From positions 378,208-394,597 of the forward strand of contig CP070627.1 in assembly GCA_020355945.1 (NCBI GenBank): a stretch of DNA of 16,390 nt. Reading direction: 5' to 3'. Position 1 is the stretch's first letter; every line of letters starts with the position of its first letter. Positions 7,801-15,400 of this stretch are shown here, piece after piece. Under the pieces are notes generated by a model. The model saw only the letters and a program-made list of their open reading frames with translations, was not told the DNA's origin and ran no database searches. This stretch comes from Candidatus Aminicenantota bacterium (lineage in GTDB: Bacteria; Acidobacteriota; Aminicenantia; UBA2199). Both the position numbers and the translations under genes were made by a program.

Positions 7801-10800
7801 TTTGAAAAAGAAAAATTAGAAAAGGCCTTCCGGCAATTGATCCGGAGGCATGAAACCCTGAGGACATCCTTTAAAATGGTAGGCCAGGTCCCCGTACAGG
7901 TAGTTCATCATCCATCCCGGGTCGAATTTGCAGTGGAGTATTATGACCTGGAAGTGGAAATAGAAAACAAGATAAAAACAGTAGAAGAAATCACCGGGAA
8001 ATTCATCCGCCCCTTTGATTTGTCTCAAGCCCCTTTGTTACGAGTAGGATTGGTAAAAATCAAACCGTTGAATTATGTGCTGATGGCTGATATGCACCAC
8101 ATTTTAACCGATTATGTTGCCCAATCCATATTAGTAAGAAATTTTATATCCCTGTACAACGGCCTGCAATTACCGGGATTAAGGTTCCAATACAAAGACT
8201 TTTCCCAATGGCAGCATAGTAAAGAAGGAAGAGACGCATTCCACCAACATAAAGACTACTGGCTGCGGGAATTCCAGGGGGAAATCCCCATATTAAACCT
8301 GCCCGCTGATTTTCCCAGGCCGGTGCTTCAAAGTTTTGTCGGAGACCACATCTATTTTGAACTAAGCGGAGAACAAACAACCGGTTTAAATAAAATAGCC
8401 CTCCAGGAGAAAGCCACATTATTTATGGTGGTATTGGCTGTATTTAATATATTCCTGTCTAAAATGAGCACCCAGGAAGAGATCGTCGTCGGGACGCCCA
8501 TAATCGGACGAAATAATACCGAACTGGAAGAAATAATCGGGATTTTTCTAAATATGCTCTCATTAAAAAACTTCCCCAAACCCGGGTTTACATTTATCAA
8601 GTTCCTCCAGGGGCTGAAAGAAAAAACATTAGCGGCTTTTGAGAACCAGGATTACCCCTATGAAGACCTGGTGGAAGAAATAGAAGTAAAAAGGGATACC
8701 AGCCGTAATCCCCTGTTTGATGTGACAATTATGTTCCAGAACATATTTGCTGCCCCGGGAAATATCGCCCAACAAAAAATAGAAGATTTGAAAGTAAAAC
8801 CCTTTGATCTTAAACGCAAAACATCAAAATTTGATTTAACCCTGTTGGTAACGGAAACCCGGGGAAAATTGGACTGCTTATGCGAATACTGCAGCAAACT
8901 CTTTAAAAAAGAGACTATTTTAAGATTTATTCAATATCTCAAAAATATCGTATCCTCAGTCATTGAAAATCCCCAAAAGAAAATATCACGGCTGGAAATA
9001 CTACCGGCAGAAGAGAAAAAGCAAATATTAGAAAATTTTAACGATACAGCAGCAGCATACCCCAAAGATAAAACGGTACATGAATTATTTGCAGCCCGGG
9101 CAGTGAAAACACCGGGTAAAGTTGCCATTGGGTTTGAAGATCGTTCGCTTACTTATGAAGAGCTGGACAAACGCGCCAATCAACTGGCCGATTATTTGCA
9201 TTCCCGGATAAATATTCAACCGGGAGAACCCGTGGCTGTCCTGCTGGACAGGTCACTGCATATTATGACTGCCATCCTGGGTATCTTGAAAACCGGTGGT
9301 GCCTATGTCCCCATTGACTCCTCTTTACCCGGGGCAAGAATAAAATATATTATCCATGATGCGGAAATCGGGACGGTTATTTCCGAAAAAGAACATATAA
9401 ACCTTTTAAACCGGTTACACCGAGAATGTAAAACATTTCATACCTTTTTATGCCTGGACACCCCCTGGGGTGATGAAGAAAATAAAGAAGAAAAAACCGG
9501 CAAAAAGGCGGAAAATCATAAAGTTCAACCCACGCACCTGGCATATGTTACTTATACTTCCGGTACCACCGGCCTACCCAAGGGCATCATGATCGAACAC
9601 CGAGCCATAATCAATTTTATAAAAGGTATTACGGATATTATAGATTTTAGCGAAAACGATCGTATTTTATCTTTAACCACCATATCATTCGATATTTTTG
9701 GTTTAGAGGCAATTCTTCCCCTTACCAGGGGGTCGAAAGTTGTAATCGGGAACCGGGAGGAACAGTTAAATAATAGGGCATTAACCAATGCTCTTCATAA
9801 ACAAAATATATCCATCTTCCAGGTTACACCCTCCAGGCTGCAAATATTGTTTTCGGATGATATATCCCCGGGAACGCTCAAACCGTTGAAGTATTTACTT
9901 GTAGGAGGGGAAGCCTTCCCGGGAATACTTTTGAACAAAGCGAGAGATCTTATCACCGGGAGAATATATAATCTCTATGGACCCACTGAAACCACCATAT
10001 GGTCGACAGTAAAAGATGTTACCGGGGAAAATCCCTTAAACATCGGGCAGCCCATCGCCAATACCCGGGTATATATACTGGATAAGCATGAGGAATTGCT
10101 ACCCTTAGGAGTTGCCGGGGAATTATGTATCGGTGGTCATGGTTTGGCCCGGGGCTACATAAACAAACCGGAGTTAACCGCAGAAAAATTTGACCATGAT
10201 TTATGGGATTTACAGGATTACCGGGATAAAAGAAAAAAAGTGCCAGGCAAAAGGATTCATATGTCCTATAGGTCCTATAAGTCCTATATTTCTAAAAAAA
10301 TCTACCGGACCGGTGACCTGGCTCGATGGCTGCCGGATGGAGATATCGAGTTTTTAGGCCGGATGGATCACCAGGTGAAAATCCGGGGATTCAGGATCGA
10401 ACCGGGTGAAATCGAGAACCAATTATCAGCAATCCCTCATGTGAAGGAATCAGTGGTCACAATAAAAGAAAAAAACGGAGATAAGTATCTATGTGCTTAT
10501 TTTCTTGCTGACAAAGAAATTGCCGTTTCGGAACTCAGGGAAATTCTTGCCAAAACATTACCGGATTATATGATACCCTCTTATTTTCTCCGGTTGGAAC
10601 AGATGCCCTTAACCCCCAATGGGAAAATAGACAGGAAAGCACTGCCCCACCCCGGGGTCCAGCCGGAAGAGGAATATGTGGCGCCGCGGGATAGAGTAGA
10701 GGAAACATTAGTAAGAATCTGGTCCCGGGACCTGGGAATAGATAAAGATATAATCAGCATCGATGCTAATTTTTTCCGGTTGGGCGGACATTCGCTAAAG

Positions 10801-12324
10801 GCAACCTTAATGGCTGCCAAAGTCCATAAAGAATTGAATGCAGCCTTACCCCTGGCAGAAATATTCGCAAGCCCAACCATAAGAGGGCTGGCCGAAAAAA
10901 TAAAGGGATTAGCAAAAGAAAAATTTGCAGCCGTCACTCCCGGGGAAAAGAAAGAATACTATGTGCTGTCTTCATCACAGAAAAGGTTGTATATCCTGCT
11001 GCAGAGAGATTCGGAGAACATTGCTTACAACATGTGTGAAATATTTTTATCCCCGGGACAACCGGATAGGGAAAGATTGGAACAAGTCTTCAAAAATTTG
11101 ATCCAGAGGCATGAAAGTTTAAGAACCTCCTTTGAAATAGTAGGCGGTGAACCAATACAAAAAGTTCATGATAAAGTAGAATTCGAGATCGAATATTATG
11201 ATTTAGCCACAGAGAACACAGAGAACACCACTCGCAGCTCGCAGCCCGCAGCAGATCTTATAAATTCTTTTATCCGTCCCTTTGATTTATCTCAAGCACC
11301 CCTGGTCCGGGCCGGGATAATAAAAACAGGTGATGAAAAAAATATAATGATGGTGGATATGCATCATATTATATCGGATATGCTCTCTCACCAGGTATTG
11401 GTAAAGGATTTTGCGACGTTGTTTGCAGGAGAAGAACTGCCGGGATTAAGGCTGCATTACAAAGATTTCGCCCAATGGCAAAGCCAGTTATCAAAGTCCG
11501 GCCAGGTGAAAAAACAAGAAGAGTATTGGCTCAAGGAGTTTGCAGGAGATATACCCAGGTTAGCGATTCCTACCGATTATCCCAGGCCTCCCCTGCAGGA
11601 TTTTGCCGGTGACACCGTTGGCTTTAACATCGGGACTAAGGAAACCAGCCGCTTAAAAGAGCTGACCCAAAAAGAACAGGCCACTATATTTATGGTGTTA
11701 TTGGCGGTTTATAATGTGCTGCTGTTGAAACTCACCGGCCAGGAAGATATCATCGTAGGAACAGGTGCTGCCGGGCGAAGGCACGCTGATCTGGAAAAAA
11801 TAATCGGTATGTTCGTTAATACCATAGCACTCAGGAACTACCCTGCCGCTGACAAGAGTTTTAAGGAATTCCTGGGGGAAGTCAAAGAAAGAACCCTGCA
11901 GGCCTTTGATAACCAGGACTATTTGTTCGAAGACCTGGTAAAAAAAGTGACAGCCAAAAGGGATATGAGCCGGAATCCCCTTTTTGACACCGTTTTAATG
12001 GTGCACACTGTAGAGCCGGGCCGGCCAGGGACCTCGAAAGTAAAAAAATCCCAATTGAAACTTAAACCCTATCCCTATAGAAAAAAAACTTCACAGTTTG
12101 ATATGATCTTTAATTGCCTGGAAGTAAACCAACAGTTGAGCTTTTCCGTCGTCTATTGCACAAAACTGTTTAAAAAAGAAACAATAGAAATGTTTATCAG
12201 CTATTTCAAACAAATCGTCACCATCGTGTCGGATAATGATGATATCTTATTAAAAGATATCGCTCTTTCACAAGAAACCCTGCTCACAGACACCCATGTC
12301 CCCCAATATGATTTTGAATTTTAG
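4060..12324 (+). CDS. NRPS: halfC-A(Asn)[PP-loop]-PCP-C-A(Gly)-PCP-C
   Basis: 2754 residues with two full modules. Residues 1-265: C-terminal lobe of a condensation domain only, lacking HHxxxDG. Residues 270-1110: A domain (YTSGTTGQPKG 420-430, YRTGDL 645, Lys 1102), split after its A8 motif by a PP-loop domain at about 690-1040. PCP Ser 1158. C domain about 1195-1640 with H1346-H1347-D1351. Second A domain about 1670-2195 (YTSGTTG 1832, YRTGDL 2082, Lys 2189). PCP Ser 2245. Final C domain with H2435-H2436-D2440. Pocket residues of A1 (D466 L467 T470 K507 I530 G532 E557 V565 G566 K1102) match the known Asn code apart from Ile for Leu. Those of A2 (D1878 I1879 L1882 Q1921 L1947 G1949 L1972 I1980 W1981 K2189) match the Gly code. 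Both C domains have a bulky residue (Y1352, M2441) instead of the Gly that ends HHxxxDG. There is no epimerase or thioesterase. It ends in YDFEF. A GTG at 4057 is an alternative start. Confidence 0.97.
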   Translation: MMYRDLSGEKEFAASQFDREREYWLNKLSGELVKTGFPVDIRTTGIKEENRGQDTVSFKLSPELFQRLITISNNSDSRLHILLVTGLFLLLYKYTGQTDIIIGTPIDKQEIEGEFINTVLPLRASIDEQITVKAFLLQMRQTILEASEHQNYPIETIPYELNMPVTEGDFPLFDTAVLLENIQDRKYIRDINLNMIFSFLKTGRSLVGSVEYNTALYTAETIQRIINHYTYLMQEAFNRVDLKLIEVPVLSEEEKTQMVVDFNRTTDRCPREKMIHQLFEEQVQKTPGSTAVEFKGNRLTYHQLNEKANQWARFLREKGIKPGDTAAIMLGSSIEVPIAIMAVLKTGGTYLPMGLEYPQERINYLLKDSKAKILLTLKSLLGSMNLDCPPLYLDDENPYSGESENLKHVNDNSSLAYIIYTSGTTGQPKGVMVQHQALVNYIWWAARTYVKNEKIDFPLYTSISFDLTVTSIFTPLVTGNAIIVYGGVDKTFYIEEVIDDNRVGIVKLTPSHMKMIRHKKIKDSSIKRLIVGGEELETQLARDIYNNFNEKIEIYNEYGPTETVVGSMIYQFNPSTDHRHSVPIGVPIANTRVYLLNQHHQPVPVGVAAELYISGDGLARGYLRNPGLTEEKFVPNPFIPNQKMYRTGDLAVRLPNGMIEYKGRIDHQVKIRGYRVETGEIEDKILHFQRKAHAQREKRENIVEKLELKSFTRCKTCLIPVNYPGGIHFDQQGVCDICREFASYKNKALKYFKTVDDFRSVVQRAQQGKKGKYDCLMLYSGGKDSSYVLHRLKEMGLKVLAFTFDNGYISETCWENIARTTALLKVDHIVLDSKAMKEIFVESLWSDYNVCNGCFKAVNTLGTKVAHDHNINLVISGLTRGQIYDIKLHGLFKLGIFDDEEINERLKLFRQNYHSMTHRTSRLIGVEITPKMLENICFEDYFRYDGISTTGIFEYLQQRDPQWERPTDTGSSSSNCIINDVGIYVHLKDKGCHFYAAQLSWDCRLGTITREEGIEEITGFTVDYPQTHRVLEEIGYYDAFTGAVVTDIQDEKGEQALCAYILADKEFDFSQLRDYLSQQVPDFMIPTYFTRIDKIPLTPGGKVDRRALPKPQQNIEGEYAAPRNDTEKILVQVWAEVLGLKKENIGIDVNFFEIGGHSLRATFLAAALQKEFNLKVPLVKIFEKPTIRGLAEFITETAPGTYTPISSTEQKEYYPVSSAQSRLYVLQQMMFDTTAYNVNTVVELEGEFEKEKLEKAFRQLIRRHETLRTSFKMVGQVPVQVVHHPSRVEFAVEYYDLEVEIENKIKTVEEITGKFIRPFDLSQAPLLRVGLVKIKPLNYVLMADMHHILTDYVAQSILVRNFISLYNGLQLPGLRFQYKDFSQWQHSKEGRDAFHQHKDYWLREFQGEIPILNLPADFPRPVLQSFVGDHIYFELSGEQTTGLNKIALQEKATLFMVVLAVFNIFLSKMSTQEEIVVGTPIIGRNNTELEEIIGIFLNMLSLKNFPKPGFTFIKFLQGLKEKTLAAFENQDYPYEDLVEEIEVKRDTSRNPLFDVTIMFQNIFAAPGNIAQQKIEDLKVKPFDLKRKTSKFDLTLLVTETRGKLDCLCEYCSKLFKKETILRFIQYLKNIVSSVIENPQKKISRLEILPAEEKKQILENFNDTAAAYPKDKTVHELFAARAVKTPGKVAIGFEDRSLTYEELDKRANQLADYLHSRINIQPGEPVAVLLDRSLHIMTAILGILKTGGAYVPIDSSLPGARIKYIIHDAEIGTVISEKEHINLLNRLHRECKTFHTFLCLDTPWGDEENKEEKTGKKAENHKVQPTHLAYVTYTSGTTGLPKGIMIEHRAIINFIKGITDIIDFSENDRILSLTTISFDIFGLEAILPLTRGSKVVIGNREEQLNNRALTNALHKQNISIFQVTPSRLQILFSDDISPGTLKPLKYLLVGGEAFPGILLNKARDLITGRIYNLYGPTETTIWSTVKDVTGENPLNIGQPIANTRVYILDKHEELLPLGVAGELCIGGHGLARGYINKPELTAEKFDHDLWDLQDYRDKRKKVPGKRIHMSYRSYKSYISKKIYRTGDLARWLPDGDIEFLGRMDHQVKIRGFRIEPGEIENQLSAIPHVKESVVTIKEKNGDKYLCAYFLADKEIAVSELREILAKTLPDYMIPSYFLRLEQMPLTPNGKIDRKALPHPGVQPEEEYVAPRDRVEETLVRIWSRDLGIDKDIISIDANFFRLGGHSLKATLMAAKVHKELNAALPLAEIFASPTIRGLAEKIKGLAKEKFAAVTPGEKKEYYVLSSSQKRLYILLQRDSENIAYNMCEIFLSPGQPDRERLEQVFKNLIQRHESLRTSFEIVGGEPIQKVHDKVEFEIEYYDLATENTENTTRSSQPAADLINSFIRPFDLSQAPLVRAGIIKTGDEKNIMMVDMHHIISDMLSHQVLVKDFATLFAGEELPGLRLHYKDFAQWQSQLSKSGQVKKQEEYWLKEFAGDIPRLAIPTDYPRPPLQDFAGDTVGFNIGTKETSRLKELTQKEQATIFMVLLAVYNVLLLKLTGQEDIIVGTGAAGRRHADLEKIIGMFVNTIALRNYPAADKSFKEFLGEVKERTLQAFDNQDYLFEDLVKKVTAKRDMSRNPLFDTVLMVHTVEPGRPGTSKVKKSQLKLKPYPYRKKTSQFDMIFNCLEVNQQLSFSVVYCTKLFKKETIEMFISYFKQIVTIVSDNDDILLKDIALSQETLLTDTHVPQYDFEF
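6127..7179 (+). other. PP-loop amidotransferase-like domain inserted in A(Asn)
   Basis: Residues about 690-1040 sit between the A8 motif (KIRGYRVETGEIE, 670-682) and the remaining A-domain C-terminal subdomain (LCAYILADKEF from 1057, Lys 1102). The insert opens with a paired CxxC site (C714/C717 and C735/C738), then the PP-loop SGGKDS (780-785), then another CxxC (C851/C854). This order, CxxC then FDxxGVCxxC then SGGKDS, is that of the N-acetyl sugar amidotransferase (WbpG/PseA-like) branch of the PP-loop ATP pyrophosphatases, which activate a carbonyl by adenylation and deliver ammonia. Related PP-loop enzymes deliver sulfur. The host A domain is predicted to load Asn, so side-chain amide to amidine or thioamide chemistry is an attractive but unproven guess. 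No glutaminase domain is visible in the window to supply ammonia. Confidence 0.88.
10189..10222 (+). repeat. 34-nt exact repeat in A domain loop, copy 1
   Basis: These 34 bases, coding for KFDHDLWDLQDY, recur exactly at 16347-16380 in the A domain of the next synthetase. Flanking sequence on the left is clearly diverged. The segment lies in the variable loop just before YRTGDL. Confidence 0.9.
10263..10288 (+). repeat. In-frame 9-bp tandem repeat (SYR-SYK-SYI)
   Basis: GTCCTATA occurs at 10263, 10272 and 10281, a period of exactly 9 bases. It codes for three S-Y-x units in the loop before the A-domain motif YRTGDL. It follows the 34-nt repeat by 40 bases. Confidence 0.9.
11208..11252 (+). 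repeat. 9-bp and 7-bp tandem repeats in the last C domain
   Basis: Two copies of CACAGAGAA (11208-11225) code for T-E-N units. They are followed by three 7-base units of (T/C)CGCAGC (11232-11252). The three 7-base units total 21 bases, so the frame is kept. The site is a surface-type loop after EYYDLA in the C domain. Confidence 0.8.
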
Positions 12325-12336
12325 ATATTTATCGGC

Positions 12337-12353
12337 GGCTTAAGCCCCGGGGG
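12337..12353. repeat. Short palindromes in the intergenic gap
   Basis: GGCTTAAGCC (12337-12346) is a perfect 10-base palindrome, overlapped by CCCCGGGGG (12345-12353). It lies in the 83-bp gap between the two synthetases. There is no T-run, so it is not a clear terminator. No promoter is recognisable in this gap. Confidence 0.4.
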
Positions 12354-12395
12354 TGCCAACATAACCGGTACAAGAACCAGGAACAAAAAAGCTAA

Positions 12396-12402
12396 AGAAG
12401 GA
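12396..12402 (+). promoter_or_regulatory. Ribosome binding site of the third NRPS
   Basis: AGAAGGA ends 5 bases before the ATG at 12408. A second in-frame ATG at 12423 is worse placed (20-base spacing), which supports 12408 as the start. Confidence 0.65.
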
Positions 12403-12407
12403 AAACA

Positions 12408-15400
12408 ATGGAAAACAGCCAGATGAACAGTAAATTGACAATTTTAGCCAATCAAAGAAGCAAAGAACGGGAGTATTGGCTGAATCAATTGGCAGGAGAA
12501 TGGATAAAAAGTCATTTCCCCTATGAGTATCAAAACCAAAAAGAACCGGGCTCCACCAGGGAAAACCCGGCAAAAACCGGGAAAACAGTGGAATTCCCCT
12601 TTACTCCCCATCTCTTTAAGGAAATGATGCGATTGAGTCGGGGTGTTGACCAGGCTATACATACCATTGCTGCGGCGGGATTGGTCCTACTGCTCTACAA
12701 ATATACCGGCAGCCCTGATATCGTTGTCGGCACCCCTGTCTATAAACAGGACCTTGACGGTGATTTTATCAATACGGTATTGGTGCTGAGAAATCAATTG
12801 AAACCCGTAATGACATTCAAAGAGTTGTTATACCAGGTGAAACACACCATTGATAAAGCCATTGAACATCAAAATTATCCCATGGAAATATTGGCGCACC
12901 AGTTAGGCCGGCTCGAACCCGGGGAAAATGATCCGGGTTTTCCTTTATTTGATGTCGCCATCTTACTTAAAAACATCCATGACCCGGAATATCTCCGGGA
13001 CTTTCATCATAACGTTCGCTTCTCTTTGGAAAAAAGCGCAAATTCCCTGGGAGGAGTGGTAGAATACAATTCGCTCCTCTACCCCCAGGAAACCATTGAA
13101 CGGATGACCCGGCATTTTACCCGGGTATTGCAGCAGGGGCTCTCCAATGTAAATGAAGCGATATCCTCTCTGGACATGCTGTCACCCGATGAAAAGAGAC
13201 AACTGCTGGAAGAATTCAATGATACCGCCAGCGACTTTCCCACCGGCCAAACCGTACATCAATGGTTTGAAAACCAGGTTGAAAAAACACCGGGGCATAT
13301 TGCGGTCAGTTCGCCCCTTGATTTAAGTGATATCTATAATCAACTGGAATCGGGAACACCCCGGGCCCACCCGGGAGAAAAAATGGGAACCTGCTGTTTC
13401 AAGCAAAATCCCTATATCTATCGATCCGGTTTGTCCCTGCCCAGTCAGCATACCACCCTGGTCCTATTGAAAACCCATCGTCATAACTGCGTGATTGCGG
13501 ATCAACAGGTAGTGAAATTATTGGCGTTTTTCAACGGTCACCTTAATTTGAAATCGATTTATTCCAGGGTGCAGGGGTTGGCATTTTCGCTCTATATCCT
13601 GGACAGGAGCGATTTGCTGGGAATCTCCTTTCAATTTAATCAAAAGCCGCAGCGGTTCATCATCAATGAATTTAACGATTTCTTTGGGCTGGTGAAAGTC
13701 CTGGCCGGGAATGATTTGATCGAGTTAGTAGGCATTGAACCTGCGGTTCCCCTGGTTGAGCATCCTGTCCTGCCTGTCTTTGAAGCGGACAGCCAGTCAA
13801 CAGGAATCGATAAAATCGATTTAGAACGTTTATTGACAAAAGAAAAGCAGGTAGCAACGGCGCAGGTATTACTGTTAGGAGATACACCGGGAACACCCAC
13901 CACCGGGTTATTATACCTGGGTGCTTATTTGCAGCGCCAGGGGATTAAAACCTATTGCCAATTTTACGACCCCTCCCCGGACAGCACCGCCATGAAGCAA
14001 AACCTGGAAGAACTTTTAGGAAAAATTCAGCCCCGGGTGGTGGCCATCAGCATGAAGTGGTTTCTTTATATTGCCCGCGTCATTGATATGGCCAGGATGG
14101 TAAAAGAATATGCAGCCGCACATTCATTGGATATCACCGTGGTGGTGGGCGGCAACACTGCCTCGTATTATTGGGAAAATATCATTAAATATGATTGTTT
14201 CGATGTCCTGGTGCGGGGAGACGGAGAAGCACCCCTGGCAAAAATATGCCAGGGCCAGGATATATCAACCATCCCCAATTGTGTCTATAAAAAAAATGGG
14301 GAAATCATTGAAAACCCGGTTACTTATATCCAGGATGAAACCAATTCTTTGGAAATTTATTTATCCCACCTGCAAGAGACATTACTCTCCAATCATACCT
14401 CTCGCCTGGGCACATTCTTTATATATACCCATAAAGGCTGTGCCATGAATTGCCTGTACTGCGGCGGCTGTAACCAGGCGCAGCAAAAAACCTTTAATCG
14501 CAAACACCTATACAAACGGAGAGTGCAGGAAGTTCGCACAGATATCACTGCTGCCAAAGAATATGCCTCAACATTCCAGTTCGAGTTTGACATCCCGGAT
14601 AAAAATCTCCCGGGATATTGTCGGCAAATCTGGGAAGGGATCGACCTCTCCGGGCACTTTTGTATTTTTTCCACGTTAATGCCTCCGGGAGATGCATTGA
14701 TCGAGCTGGTCAGCCGGACCTTTAAATATGTATACTGGGACTTTGATATTTGCACTCCCTCTGAGAGGCACAGGAACCAATTATTTTCCCTGGGACTGGT
14801 GAAACCTCAACCTTCCGATAAAGACATCTTATATTTTATGGACCGGTGTGAGAAATATAACAACATCGAAGTCAGATTAAACTTAATCACCGGGCTGCCT
14901 TATTTTACATCGGAAGATATAGAACCGGGCAAACAACTGCTGGATAAGATTATGAATACTTATTCCTGCTTTAGTGAATTACACTGGGCCCGTTTGCATG
15001 CCCAACCCGGTGCACCGATTGCAAAAGATGCCGCGAAACATCACATGCAATCTTATGCCTCCGTTTTTGAAGATTTTCTCAAATACAGTAAAGAAAATTT
15101 TGACCAAACCTCCGGTTATTCCACTGTCGAAGATTTTAATTATCCCTATATTTATTTTAACGATGATCGATTAAATTCCAGTGTTACCAATTTTTACCTG
15201 GAAACCAATAAAAAAGTCAATCAACACAGGATCGATCGCCAGAAAGCCTTGATCGTTTGTGACACCCTAACCTACCGGGAATTAAATGAAAAAGCCCATC
15301 GATTGGCAGGTGTATTAAGAGCAAAAGGAGTCAAACCGGCTGGAATCGTCGGTCTCATGTTAGAACGCTCCCCTGACATACCGGTAGGGATTTTAGGAAT

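Noticed and set aside
10263..10288. Possible CRISPR or attachment-site repeats
   Set aside because: The units are 8-9 bases, directly adjacent without spacers, and in frame within a coding loop. No CRISPR-type array, tRNA or integrase is seen anywhere in the window.
14110..14448. Plus-strand open frame in another phase within the radical SAM insert
   Set aside because: The main frame is open and carries B12-binding and radical SAM motifs through this stretch. The alternative frame has no recognisable protein features.
13308..15242. The radical SAM insert as an assembly chimera or a separate gene
   Set aside because: The frame is continuous, and the sequences on either side complete one A domain with nothing missing or duplicated. 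No stop codon or internal start with a good ribosome binding site was seen.
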